Part shown: positions 18,221 through 26,347 of the stretch, piece by piece
Numbering within the stretch: the first letter of the stretch is position 1
Layout: the number at the start of each line of letters is the position of its first letter
NCBI GenBank assembly: GCA_963794475.1
Contig: CAWCDW010000005.1
Span: 62,001 to 126,000 of the forward strand
Origin: GAS188 sp963794475
GTDB taxonomy: Bacteria; Pseudomonadota; Alphaproteobacteria; Rhizobiales; Beijerinckiaceae
Reading direction: 5' to 3'
DNA: 64,000 bases
Made by a program: the position numbers and the translations under genes
The notes under the pieces: generated by a model
What the model saw: the letters and a program-made list of their open reading frames with translations, nothing else
Databases searched by the model: none
What the model was told of the DNA's origin: nothing

Positions 18221-18721
18221 ATGAAGCGCGAGCCCCTCCGTGGGACACAAGAGGGTCCCAACCTCGACGGGGCGCGTTGCCTGATCGTCGAGGCGCGCTT
18301 CTATCCGCATATCGCCGATGGGCTCCTGAAGGGCGCGCTTGCCGTTTTCGCGAAAGCGGGGGCTCGATGCGATGTGCTCACCGTGCCCGGCGCGCTCGAA
18401 ATTCCGCCGGCTCTCGCGATCGCGCTCGACGGGGCGGAAAATCGCGGCGAGCCTTACGAGGCCGCCGTCGCGCTCGGCTGCGTCATTCGGGGCGAAACGA
18501 GCCATTACGACATCGTCGCGGGTGAAAGCGCGCGTGCGCTCATGGACATCTCGGTCGCGCGCGGCTTCCCTCTCGGCAACGGCATTCTTACGGTCGACAC
18601 CGAAGCCCAGGCCTTGGAGCGCGCCGACACCGGTCGGCTCGACAAGGGTGGCGGCGCCGCGGAGGCGGCGCTCTCGGTCCTCGCCATCAAGCGCGGCGCG
18701 TTCGCGGCGGCGGGTCGATGA
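18221..18721 (+). CDS. ribH: 6,7-Dimethyl-8-ribityllumazine synthase
   Basis: Condenses the RibD-derived pyrimidine with dihydroxybutanone phosphate to give the substrate of riboflavin synthase. The 166-residue protein has VEARFYPHIADGLL (substrate-ring-stacking Phe region), VPGALEIPPAL, LGCVIRGETSHYD (catalytic His) and GFPLGNGILTVDTEAQALER. Forty-four bases separate it from ribE. The stop overlaps nusB by the ATGA arrangement. Confidence 0.95.
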   Translation: MKREPLRGTQEGPNLDGARCLIVEARFYPHIADGLLKGALAVFAKAGARCDVLTVPGALEIPPALAIALDGAENRGEPYEAAVALGCVIRGETSHYDIVAGESARALMDISVARGFPLGNGILTVDTEAQALERADTGRLDKGGGAAEAALSVLAIKRGAFAAAGR

Positions 18722-19194
18722 GCAAGGGCGGGGCCACGAGGCTCGCGGCGCGGCTTGCCGCCGTGCAGGCGCTTTATCAGATGGACGTTGCCGGCACCGG
18801 CATTCTGCAGACCATGGGCGAGTTCGAGAGCCATTGGATGGAGCGCGAGATCGAGGGCGTCGATGCAGGCGCGGTCGATCGGGGCTTCTTCCGCGATCTC
18901 GTCTCGGGTGTGCTGCGCGAGCAGAAGGTGATCGACCGCACACTCGACGAGACCCTTGCGGAAAATTGGCGTCTTGCGCGTCTCGAGGCCGTGTCGCGCG
19001 CCATCCTTCGCGCTGGCGCCTATGAATTGTCGCATCGGCGCGACGTCGCCGTCCCCTCGACGATCGCCGCCTATCTCGACGTGGCGACTAGCTTTCATGA
19101 CGATGCCGAGATCAAGTTCATCAACGGCGCGCTCGATGCTGTCGCGCGACGCTTGCGCGCCGATGAGATGAAGCCGAAGGCGCATGCGCGGTGA
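18718..19194 (+). CDS. nusB: Transcription antitermination protein NusB
   Basis: Binds boxA RNA with NusE/S10 to form antitermination complexes, notably on rRNA operons. The 158-residue all-helical protein has the N-terminal ARLAAVQALYQMDV, the central LARLEAVSRAILRAGAYEL and the C-terminal FINGALDAVARRLR motifs of the family. Its ATG lies in the ribH stop (ATGA), so it is coupled to riboflavin synthesis genes, as in many proteobacteria. Nine bases separate it from thiL. Confidence 0.95.
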   Translation: MSKGGATRLAARLAAVQALYQMDVAGTGILQTMGEFESHWMEREIEGVDAGAVDRGFFRDLVSGVLREQKVIDRTLDETLAENWRLARLEAVSRAILRAGAYELSHRRDVAVPSTIAAYLDVATSFHDDAEIKFINGALDAVARRLRADEMKPKAHAR

Positions 19195-19203
19195 GGCGCT
19201 TCG

Positions 19204-20202
19204 ATGAGCAAGCGGCCGCCCTCGGCTGAGGATGACTTCGTCGCGCGGCTCATCAGGCCGCTGGCGGGGGAGGGCGCCTTCGATCTCAAGGATGATGCGG
19301 CCCGGCTCGTGCCGCCGCGCGGGCATGAGCTCATCCTGAAAACGGATGCGGTCGTGATGGGGGTGCACGCTTTTCCGGAGGATCCGCCCGACCTGATCGC
19401 GCGCAAGGCCTTGCGCATGAACCTCTCCGATCTCGCCGGAAAAGGCGCGACGCCACTCGGCTTTCTCCTTTCGCTCGCCTTGCCGCCGGATACGGATCAG
19501 GTTTGGCTCGGGCGGTTCTTCGAGGGGTTGGCCAAGGATTGCCAATGCTTCTCCTGTCCGTTGCTCGGCGGCGACACCACGCGCACGCCCGGCCCGTTCA
19601 GCGTCTCCATCACGATCGTCGGCGCGGCGCGGCCCGGCCGCATGCCGACGCGCCTTGACGCGCGTCCCGGCGATCTCATCGCCGTGACCGGCACGATCGG
19701 GGACGCGGCGCTCGGCCTCGCGCAGCGGCTCGAGCCGGAGCGCGCCGTCGGCTGGGGCCTCTCGGCCGGTGAGCGCGAGCATCTCGCCTCGCGCTATCTC
19801 CTGCCGCAACCGCGCAACGCGCTCGCCGCGATCGTCGCGCGCCACGCGCGTGCCGCGATGGACGTCTCTGATGGTCTCATTATCGATCTCGAAAGATTGT
19901 GCCGCGCCTCCGGGCTCGCGGCGCGGATCGATGCGGAGCGGGTGCCCTTGTCGCCGGCGGCGAAAAAGGCGCTAGGCACTGATCGAGCGCTGATCGGGAC
20001 GCTTCTAACGGGCGGCGACGATTACGAGCTTCTCGTGACGCTCGATCGAAATTCATGGCGCGGCTTCAGCGCCGAATGCGAGGGGAAGGGCGTTGGTGCG
20101 GCGTTGATCGGCGAAACCTTTTCGGGCGAGGCGGGGCTCGTCGTGGCGATGCAATCCGGGCGTGAGCTCGATTTGAAGCAAAGCGGATTCTCGCATCTTT
20201 GA
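19204..20202 (+). CDS. thiL: Thiamine-monophosphate kinase
   Basis: Phosphorylates thiamine monophosphate to the active diphosphate with ATP. The 332-residue PurM/AIR-synthase-like protein shows LKDDAARLVPP (metal-binding DDAA), LKTDAVVMGVHAFP, RKALRMNLSDLAGKGATPLGF, LLGGDTTRTPGP and MDVSDGLIIDLERL. It is the last gene of the glyA-to-thiL block; a possible terminator follows 38 bases later. Confidence 0.95.
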   Translation: MSKRPPSAEDDFVARLIRPLAGEGAFDLKDDAARLVPPRGHELILKTDAVVMGVHAFPEDPPDLIARKALRMNLSDLAGKGATPLGFLLSLALPPDTDQVWLGRFFEGLAKDCQCFSCPLLGGDTTRTPGPFSVSITIVGAARPGRMPTRLDARPGDLIAVTGTIGDAALGLAQRLEPERAVGWGLSAGEREHLASRYLLPQPRNALAAIVARHARAAMDVSDGLIIDLERLCRASGLAARIDAERVPLSPAAKKALGTDRALIGTLLTGGDDYELLVTLDRNSWRGFSAECEGKGVGAALIGETFSGEAGLVVAMQSGRELDLKQSGFSHL

Positions 20203-20240
20203 GTCGAGATGCGCACGGACCGGGGTTCTGCCTTGCGGAG

Positions 20241-20274
20241 GCGCCGTGCCCGGCGCATGGCGCGGAGGTTTTTT
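20241..20274 (+). terminator. Possible terminator after thiL
   Basis: A GC hairpin (GCGCCG at 20241-20246 with CGGCGC at 20251-20256, or GCGCC with GGCGC at 20259-20263) is followed by a run of six T at 20269-20274. It lies 38 bases past the thiL stop and would close the riboflavin-thiL transcript. The rest of the 20203-20458 gap shows no gene. Confidence 0.45.
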
Positions 20275-20458
20275 CTCCTGTAGACCAGAAACCCGCGACG
20301 GATCGGCGCGGTGTTTTTATCTCGGTCGTGTTCCTGTTTTTGCGTTGAGGCCGGCAAGCCCGTAATCGTCGCGCCATTGACGTGCGACCTCCGGCGCCTT
20401 GCCCACGACCTCGTCACGGGAAGCCCCAACCGCGAGCTACGACTTCAGAACCCTGGCA

Positions 20459-21664
20459 ATGTCGCTTGCAAGAACTCAAACCATCACCGCGCACCTGCCG
20501 CTTGCGCGGTTGATCGGGGGGCTCGGCGCGGGCCAGATCGTCGGTTGGGGGACGAGCTTCTATTTGCCGACGATTCTCGCGGGCGGCATCTCGCGCGACA
20601 CGGGGCTTTCGGAAGAGGTCGTGTATGGCGGCGTGACCGTGATGCTCCTCGTCAGCGCGTCACTCGCTCCCTGGCTCGGCCGCAGGCTCGATCGCGGTGG
20701 CGCGCGTGTCATCATGACGCTGGGCTCTATCCTCATGGCGTTCGCGCTCATCTTGGTCGGCATCGCCTTCGATTTGAAGAGCTATCTTGCCGCCTGGGTG
20801 GTGATGGGTGTCGCAAGCTCGATGCTGCTTACAAATTCCGCCTTCGTCGCGGTTGCCCAGCTTGCGGGCGCGGGTGCGCGCCGCGCCATGACGGTCCTCA
20901 TGCTCTTCACCGGAGTTGCCTCTTCGGTCGCCTGGCCCGCCTTGAGCTTTCTCGACGGCGCGCTCGGTTGGCGCACGACCTGTTTCGTGCTTGCCGCCCT
21001 GCATTTTCTTCTCAGCGCCCCCTTTCATTGGTGGCTCTTGCGGACAAGGGTTTCTCCTGCGCCCGGAGCCCTTCCGCCGCGGCCGGTGCAAGAGGGGATC
21101 TCGCCGTCCCTGCAGAAAATCGCGCTTCTTATCCTCATCCCTTGCATGTGCCTGAGCGGCTTCATCTCCTGGGGGTTATCCGTCCACATCGTCGATCTCT
21201 TGCGCCATCTCGGCGCGGATCGGGCAGAGGCGATCTCGCTCGCCTCGCTTCTGGGCGTGCTTCAGGTGAGCTCGCGCCTCATCGACCTCGCCATGGGATC
21301 GCGGCATTCGCCCTTGCTCACCGGCATCGTCGCCGCGGCGCTGTTGGCGCTTTCATTCGCAGCTCCGCTGACGGGATTTGCGGGAGGCTCGCCCGCGGTC
21401 TTCATGGTCATCTACGGCGTGGCGAGCGGCTCGATGAGCCTCGCGCGGGTGATGATCCCCCTCGCGCTCTTCGGCTCGCGCAGCTACGGGCGCGCGACGG
21501 GCCTCCTCGCCGGATTTCAAAACGTCGCCTTTGCGATGGCGCCGCTCGCCTATGCCGCCATGTTCGATCGCCTCGGCCTCGCTTTTGCCTTATGGCTGTC
21601 TTTCACCGCCGGCGTTCTAACCTTGATCGGCATGACCACCTTGTTCGCCATGCGTCGCGGCTGA
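20459..21664 (+). CDS. Major facilitator superfamily transporter
   Basis: A polytopic membrane protein of about 400 residues with twelve predicted hydrophobic helices split by a hydrophilic loop (RVSPAPGALPPRPVQEGI) after helix 6. The loop after helix 2 carries the MFS signature-like PWLGRRLDRGGAR. The N-terminal GGLGAGQIVGWGTSFYLP and the overall layout resemble the monocarboxylate/oxalate-formate branch, but the substrate cannot be deduced. The first ATG is at 20459; an earlier TTG at 20399 is also in frame, and neither has a strong ribosome site. A DMT transporter follows 63 bases later. Confidence 0.85.
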   Translation: MSLARTQTITAHLPLARLIGGLGAGQIVGWGTSFYLPTILAGGISRDTGLSEEVVYGGVTVMLLVSASLAPWLGRRLDRGGARVIMTLGSILMAFALILVGIAFDLKSYLAAWVVMGVASSMLLTNSAFVAVAQLAGAGARRAMTVLMLFTGVASSVAWPALSFLDGALGWRTTCFVLAALHFLLSAPFHWWLLRTRVSPAPGALPPRPVQEGISPSLQKIALLILIPCMCLSGFISWGLSVHIVDLLRHLGADRAEAISLASLLGVLQVSSRLIDLAMGSRHSPLLTGIVAAALLALSFAAPLTGFAGGSPAVFMVIYGVASGSMSLARVMIPLALFGSRSYGRATGLLAGFQNVAFAMAPLAYAAMFDRLGLAFALWLSFTAGVLTLIGMTTLFAMRRG

Positions 21665-21727
21665 GCAAAGCTCGCGCGCTCGAAACGCCCTCCCGCCAAT
21701 TTCCTCTGAACCGCGAACCCTCAATTG

Positions 21728-22618
21728 ATGCGCCAAGCCCGCTCCCTCGATCGCGCCGCGCTCGCCTTGATGCTTTTGTGCTGCATGAGCTGGGGCTTGC
21801 AACAGGTGTTAGCGAAGCTCGCGCTCGCCGAAGTGCCGCCGATCACCCAGGCGGCGATCCGCTCGGTCGGCGGCACGATCATCATCGGCGGGTGGAGCTG
21901 GTGGCGCGACCCGAGCGTCTTTCAACGTGACGGCACCCTCTGGGCGGGAATCGCTGCGGGCGTGCTATTCGCCCTCGAATTCCTGGCGCTCTTCATCGGG
22001 CTTCAATGGACGAGCGCCAGTCACGCGGCGCTCTTTCTCTACACGGCGCCGTTTTTCGTCGCGCTCGGCGCGGCCTTCCTCTTGCCGCAAGAGCGCTTGC
22101 GCGCAAGCCAATGGCTCGGCCTTGCGCTCTCCTTCGTCGGCGTGGCGATTGCGCTCGGCGTCTCCACGCAACAAGGGATGACGCCGGTGCTCGGCGACCT
22201 CCTCACCCTCGCGGCTGGCGCCTTCTGGGGCATGGTGACCTTGACCGTGAAGGCGACGCGGTTGAGCACGGTCCCGGCCGCCAAGGTTCTGCTCTACCAG
22301 CTCGCCGTCTCCGCCGTGCTCCTCGCGCTCGCTGCTTTCATGATGGGCGAGAGCTTGCCCATGCGGGTCTCTCTCGTGCCGGCCGCGAGCTTGCTTTACC
22401 AGACGATCTGGGTTGCCGGCGTCACTTATCTCATTTGGTATTGGCTCTTGCGGCAGTATCATGCGGGCGAGATGTCGTCGTTTACCTTCGTGACGCCTCT
22501 GATAGGCGTGTTTGCCGGCCATTTTTTGCTCGGCGACGCCATGGAATCGGGGCTCGTGCTCGCAGTCGCGCTCGTGCTCGGCGGCATCATTCTCGTGAAC
22601 CGGCCGCGACCGGTTTGA
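21728..22618 (+). CDS. EamA/DMT-family transporter
   Basis: A 296-residue inner-membrane protein with ten predicted helices made of two EamA repeats: residues about 10-140 starting LALMLLCCMSWGLQQVLAKL, and about 150-290. Family features include the end-of-repeat glutamate region ALFLYTAPFFVALGAAFLLPQERL and, in repeat two, FTFVTPLIGVFAGHFLLGDAM. Such proteins export amino acids or other small metabolites; the substrate is unknown. The gene starts at the ATG at 21728. ureE begins 82 bases later on the same strand. Confidence 0.88.
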   Translation: MRQARSLDRAALALMLLCCMSWGLQQVLAKLALAEVPPITQAAIRSVGGTIIIGGWSWWRDPSVFQRDGTLWAGIAAGVLFALEFLALFIGLQWTSASHAALFLYTAPFFVALGAAFLLPQERLRASQWLGLALSFVGVAIALGVSTQQGMTPVLGDLLTLAAGAFWGMVTLTVKATRLSTVPAAKVLLYQLAVSAVLLALAAFMMGESLPMRVSLVPAASLLYQTIWVAGVTYLIWYWLLRQYHAGEMSSFTFVTPLIGVFAGHFLLGDAMESGLVLAVALVLGGIILVNRPRPV

Positions 22619-22700
22619 ATTCGGCTCTGTGTTCCTTGCCTTGACCGGGGAAGGCCGCGCACCTAACCCTTGCGCGCGAGTTTTCGGGAGCGCCGACACG

Positions 22701-23276
22701 ATGAAACCGCCGATCCGCGCGAGCTCGATCCTGCGTTCCCAAGCGGTCCGGGCCGGCGAAGTCGTCGACGAGGTCACGCTCGACCATGAGGACCGATATC
22801 GGCGCCGCGCGGTGCTTTCCTGTGCCGGCGGGCTCGAGGTCTTGCTCGATCTCGACAAACCTGCGCGCCTCGAGCACGGGGACGCGCTGAAGCTCGAAGA
22901 CGGCCGCCTCGTGCGAGTGGTCGCTGCGCCCGAGGAACTCATCGAGATCACCTCGGACAACCCGGCGCGCCTCTTGCGTGCCGCCTGGCACCTCGGCAAT
23001 CGTCATACGGCAGCGGAGATCACGGCCGAAGCGATCTACGTGGCAGGCGACCATGTGCTCGTCGAGATGTTACGGGGGCTCGGGCTCGCCGTCCGCCCGG
23101 TGACGCGCGCGTTCCGTCCGGAGCGGGGAGCCTATGAGCATCGTCACGGCCACGACGCTCATGAGCACGGTCGCCTCGGCCATGGAGATGGGAACGATCA
23201 TCTCCGGACTTCCGGCGCCGACAGCGAGCGTGGAAAAGAACCCTCGCTGCATCGTCAACCGGGCGGGCGCCGCTAA
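22701..23276 (+). CDS. ureE: Urease accessory protein UreE (nickel chaperone)
   Basis: Delivers nickel to the UreG-containing activation complex. The 191-residue protein has the peptide-binding N-terminal domain (residues about 8-75) and the metal-binding domain with LLRAAWHLGNRHTAAEI. A His-rich tail follows (EHRHGHDAHEHGRLGHGDGN) that can bind extra nickel. The last 30 or so residues after the His stretch look ordinary and non-conserved. I start at 22701 (MKPPIRASS); the frame is open upstream without family similarity. ureE is separated from ureF by a threonine-dehydratase-like gene, and from urease itself by 30 kb. Confidence 0.92.
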   Translation: MKPPIRASSILRSQAVRAGEVVDEVTLDHEDRYRRRAVLSCAGGLEVLLDLDKPARLEHGDALKLEDGRLVRVVAAPEELIEITSDNPARLLRAAWHLGNRHTAAEITAEAIYVAGDHVLVEMLRGLGLAVRPVTRAFRPERGAYEHRHGHDAHEHGRLGHGDGNDHLRTSGADSERGKEPSLHRQPGGRR

Positions 23277-23314
23277 TCGAAAAGCTTCACGGCAAAACAC
23301 CGACGAGAACGAAA

Positions 23315-24286
23315 ATGCATGATCTGACGCGCCTTCAGGCGGCCCGGGAGCGTATCCGGGCGCATGTGACACGCACCCCGCTGTTTCGATCGTCCACGCT
23401 CTCCGACGAGATGGGCTGCAACGTCTTTATCAAGGCGGAGCTCTTCCAGAAGGTCGGCTCCTTCAAGGCGCGAGGCATGCTCAACCGCCTGCTGACGATG
23501 GATGCAAATGAGCTCCGCAAGGGCGTCATCACCTTCTCGGCCGGCAACGCCGCGCAGGGCCTCGCTTTCGCGGCGCGCATCGTCGGCGCGCGTGCAGTGA
23601 TCGCGATGCCGGAAGCAGCAAGCCCGGCGAAGATCGCGGCGACCAAGGGCTACGGCGGGGAGGTTATCCTCGACGGCAAGAATGCCGCCGAAACCTATGC
23701 GAGATGCATGGCGGAGGTCGCGGCCCAAGGGCTCATCTATGTGCCTTCCTATGACGATGTCGCCTTGATGGAGGGTCATGCTTCGCTCGGTCTCGAGATC
23801 CTGGAAGACGTGCCCGATGTCGACGCGATCTTCTGCGGCATCGGGGGCGGCGGGCTCGTCGGCGGCCTTGCCATGGCGCTGCGCGCCTCCAAGAGCAAGG
23901 CGCGGATCTTCGGCGTCGAGCCCGAGCTTGCGTCTTGCGCCACGCAGGCCTTGCGCGCGGGCGAGCCCGTGCAGGTCGTCAACGGCAGGACACTCGCCGA
24001 TGGGCTTGCGCCACCCATCGTGGGCAAGGCCTGCCTGCCGATCATCCGCAAGGAAGTCGAGGAGGTGATCCTCGTCACCGAGGACGAGATCGCGGACGCG
24101 ATCCGCTTCCTCCTGTCGCGCTGCAAGCTCTTGACCGAAGGCGCCGGCGCAGCCCCGCTCGCCGGGCTTCGCCGGCGGAAAAATTTGGGCTTCGCGCCAG
24201 CCGACAATGTCGTCCTCGCGCTCTGCGGTGGCAATATCGATCTCGAAAAGCTAGGGGGCATCCTCCCCACGCCGCCGGTTTCGTGA
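23315..24286 (+). CDS. Threonine/serine dehydratase-like PLP enzyme
   Basis: A fold-type II PLP protein of 323 residues. The Schiff-base lysine sits in KVGSFKARGMLN; the phosphate-binding loop is GIGGGGLVGGL, and TFSAGNAAQGLAFAARIVG matches the SxGNHAQG substrate motif, with Ala where His is usual. It is most like threonine dehydratase or serine dehydratase/racemase (IlvA/TdcB group) without the regulatory ACT domain. It would deaminate threonine or serine to a 2-keto acid and ammonia. It lies between ureE and ureF on the same strand, 15 bases from ureF, so it is likely in the same transcript; the metabolic reason is unclear. Confidence 0.88.
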   Translation: MHDLTRLQAARERIRAHVTRTPLFRSSTLSDEMGCNVFIKAELFQKVGSFKARGMLNRLLTMDANELRKGVITFSAGNAAQGLAFAARIVGARAVIAMPEAASPAKIAATKGYGGEVILDGKNAAETYARCMAEVAAQGLIYVPSYDDVALMEGHASLGLEILEDVPDVDAIFCGIGGGGLVGGLAMALRASKSKARIFGVEPELASCATQALRAGEPVQVVNGRTLADGLAPPIVGKACLPIIRKEVEEVILVTEDEIADAIRFLLSRCKLLTEGAGAAPLAGLRRRKNLGFAPADNVVLALCGGNIDLEKLGGILPTPPVS

Positions 24287-24301
24287 GGGAGGCGGGTGAG
24301 G

Positions 24302-24979
24302 ATGAGCGCGCCCGGTCATCTTGCGCTCCTCGCCTGGCTTTCGCCGTCCTTTCCGATCGGCGCCTTCGCCTATAGCCATGGGCTCGAGACGGCGGTTTCG
24401 GATGGCGATGTTCGCGATGGCGCGACGCTTCAAGCTTGGCTGCTCGATCTCTTGCAACGCGGCTCGATCCGTGCGGATCTGATCCTCGCCGCTTGCGTCG
24501 CAGGGGCCCTCGCCGCCGATGACGAGGATCGCTTTCGAGAGGCAGCCGAGCTCGCGATCGCGCTTTCGCCCTCCAGGGAGCGGCACCTCGAGACGACGCA
24601 GCAAGGCCGATCTTTCATGGATGCGCTCAGCGCCGCGTGGCCGTCACCGAAGATAGATGCGCTTCTCGGTAGCGCGGGCGAGATCGCTTATCCGGTGGCA
24701 TTCGGGGTGGCGCTCTTCGCCCATCGCTTGAAGCTTCGCCCGTCGCTTGCCGCGTTCGCCTTGCATTCTTGCGCCAATCTCGTGTCCGCGGTGGTGCGGC
24801 TCGGAACGATCGGCCAGACCGATGGCCAAAAAATCATCGCCTTGCTCCTGAAGCCGGCGGAAGGAGCCGCCGCGAGGGCGGCTCGCGCGACCCTCTACGA
24901 TCTGGGCAGCGCGACATTGCGCGCCGACGTCGCCTCGCTGCGGCACGAAACCCTCTATTCACGGTTGTTTCGTTCATGA
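24302..24979 (+). CDS. ureF: Urease accessory protein UreF
   Basis: Works with UreD/UreH and UreG in the complex that inserts nickel and CO2 into urease, gating UreG GTPase activity. The 225-residue all-helical protein begins with the typical LLAWLSPSFPIGAFAYSHGLE. It also contains SPSRERHLETTQQGRSF and, near the C-terminus, SCANLVSAVVRLGTIGQTDGQ. The ATG at 24302 follows GGGAGGCGGGTGAGG. ureG follows after 76 bases. Confidence 0.94.
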   Translation: MSAPGHLALLAWLSPSFPIGAFAYSHGLETAVSDGDVRDGATLQAWLLDLLQRGSIRADLILAACVAGALAADDEDRFREAAELAIALSPSRERHLETTQQGRSFMDALSAAWPSPKIDALLGSAGEIAYPVAFGVALFAHRLKLRPSLAAFALHSCANLVSAVVRLGTIGQTDGQKIIALLLKPAEGAAARAARATLYDLGSATLRADVASLRHETLYSRLFRS

Positions 24980-25055
24980 AGATCGAGGCAATGCTCGGAG
25001 GTTTCGCGGCACGGGCTTTGCATTTCCCGATAGCGCACTATGTTGGAGCTTCGCC

Positions 25056-25685
25056 ATGGCGTCATCGTCTCCCCATGGCCCCTTGCGGGTCGGCATCGGC
25101 GGTCCGGTCGGTTCGGGCAAGACCGCGCTCATGGAGCATTTGTGCAAGCGCTTGCGCGAGCATTACGACATCGCGGCGATCACGAACGACATCTACACTA
25201 AGGAAGACGCCGAAATCTTGGCGCGTGCCCAGGCGCTGTCGCTCGACCGGATCATGGGGGTGGAGACCGGCGGTTGCCCGCACACAGCGATCCGCGAGGA
25301 TTGTTCCATCAACCTCGCCGCCATCGAGGAGATGAAGCGCCGCTTTCCCGCGCTTGATCTGATCTTGATCGAGTTGGGGGGCGACAATCTCGCGGCGACG
25401 TTTTCGCCTGAGCTCGCCGATCTCACGATCTATGTGATCGACGTGGCGCAGGGCGAGAAGATCCCGAGGAAAGGCGGTCCCGGCATCACGCGTTCCGACC
25501 TCCTCGTCATCAACAAGACGGATCTTGCGCATCACGTCGGCGCCGACCTCGAGGTCATGGATCGGGACTCACGCCGCATGCGAGGGCAGAAGCCCTTCAT
25601 CTTCACCGAATTGCGCAAGGGCCAGGGGGCGGAAGAGATCGCGACCTTCATCGAACGGCGCGGAGGTCTCGCCAAGGCGGCGTAG
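25056..25685 (+). CDS. ureG: Urease accessory GTPase UreG
   Basis: SIMIBI-class GTPase that drives nickel insertion into urease. The 209-residue protein has the P-loop GIGGPVGSGKTAL, the nickel-binding CPH motif in VETGGCPHTAIREDCS, and NKTD for guanine recognition in LLVINKTDLAHHVGAD. The switch-region motif normally read as ESGGDNLAATFSPELAD is ELGGDNLAATFSPELAD here: codon TTG replaces the expected TCG, one base different. This could reduce GTP hydrolysis or be a sequence error. It is the last gene of the ureE-ureF-ureG group, followed by a hairpin. Confidence 0.94.
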   Translation: MASSSPHGPLRVGIGGPVGSGKTALMEHLCKRLREHYDIAAITNDIYTKEDAEILARAQALSLDRIMGVETGGCPHTAIREDCSINLAAIEEMKRRFPALDLILIELGGDNLAATFSPELADLTIYVIDVAQGEKIPRKGGPGITRSDLLVINKTDLAHHVGADLEVMDRDSRRMRGQKPFIFTELRKGQGAEEIATFIERRGGLAKAA

Positions 25686-25686
25686 C

Positions 25687-25707
25687 TCAGGGGCGTCGAG
25701 CCCCTGA
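25687..25707 (+). terminator. Hairpin after ureG
   Basis: A perfect eight-base stem, TCAGGGGC and GCCCCTGA with a GTCGA loop, starts 2 bases after the ureG stop. No T run follows, so it may be a weak or Rho-assisted terminator, shared with the convergent Gly-rich gene. Confidence 0.4.
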
Positions 25708-25764
25708 TGGTCTGACAAACCGGGTGGAATGGGAAAGCATTGAGGCGCGCCCTTCATCGCGCCC

Positions 25765-26139
25765 TCAATCCTCATCGTAAAAACGGAGGTAAGGCTGGCA
25801 TCGCACGGGGATGGCGGCGCCGTAAAAGCCGTACATACCTCTCCTGTATTCGATGCAGTTCGGCAAGGCACGGTCCACTTCACGCAATACTGTCGCGCCC
25901 CTTCCCGGCGGGTTGCGGCCTGGCGGATTGCGAGGGGGAGGGTTTTGGGTCGGGGGAACAAGAACGGAGCCACCGCCGCCGCCTTCGCTTCCGCCACCAC
26001 CGCCCGCCGCGCCGCCACCACCGCCGCCACCGCCGTCGCCACGCGCGACAGCGATCGTGCTGGTCGCGCAAAGGCCGGGTAAGGTCGCGACGCCAAGCGC
26101 GAGAACAAGGCCAATCTTCACGAGCGCCAAGGTTTTCAT
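25765..26139 (-). CDS. Small Gly-rich exported protein
   Basis: A 124-residue secreted or periplasmic protein of unknown role. The signal peptide is MKTLALVKIGLVLALGV with cleavage near AVARGD. A stretch of almost pure Gly with Ala/Ser/Glu follows, then Pro/Asn/Arg-rich NPPPRNPPGRNPPGRG. A conserved-looking C-terminal block begins at VLREVDRALPNC; its two Cys (in PNCIEY and VRCQPY) could form a disulfide. GGAGGAG precedes the ATG at 26139. A promoter-like element matching that of the divergent ECF sigma gene lies upstream, so it is probably a target of that sigma factor. Confidence 0.75.
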   Translation of the reverse strand: MKTLALVKIGLVLALGVATLPGLCATSTIAVARGDGGGGGGGGAAGGGGGSEGGGGGSVLVPPTQNPPPRNPPGRNPPGRGATVLREVDRALPNCIEYRRGMYGFYGAAIPVRCQPYLRFYDED

Positions 26140-26202
26140 GTAGCTTCTCCTCCGAAAGGCGGCCGGCGACATCGGGGATCGAGTCGCTCAGGCCTTGCGC
26201 CT

Positions 26203-26229
26203 TGGTCGCGGGAGAGCTGACGAAGGTTC
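26203..26229 (-). promoter_or_regulatory. Putative ECF promoter of the Gly-rich protein gene
   Basis: On the reverse strand, GAACCT (26229 to 26224), 15 bases, then CGACCA (26208 to 26203). The identical -35 sequence, the same spacing and a near-identical -10 (CGACTA) occur facing the sigma gene at 26299-26325. The element lies 64 bases before the start codon at 26139. Confidence 0.6.
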
Positions 26230-26298
26230 ATTGGACGAGAACGAGGTTGCCTTGCCGGCGCCGTTCGCTCGGCAAAGAATAAAAAACAAATGCGGCGC

Positions 26299-26325
26299 TG
26301 AACCTTTCTTGCAGTCAGTGCGACT
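26299..26325 (+). promoter_or_regulatory. Putative autoregulated ECF promoter
   Basis: GAACCT (26299-26304), 15 bases, CGACTA (26320-26325), ending 22 bases before the sigma factor ATG. It matches the divergent element at 26203-26229 in both boxes and spacing; both also share the flanking T before and T after GAACCT. The GAAC-type -35 box is typical of ECF sigma factors. Confidence 0.6.
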
Positions 26326-26347
26326 ACAAGGCGGTGAGGGGTTCGTC

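Noticed and set aside
20203..20458. Leader gene or small RNA before the MFS transporter
   Set aside because: Only a GC hairpin followed by a T run is visible, better explained as a terminator for thiL.
25853..26143. A plus-strand frame with long proline runs opposite the Gly-rich gene
   Set aside because: It is the complement of the glycine codons of the reverse-strand gene, which has a signal peptide, a strong ribosome site and a promoter-like element.
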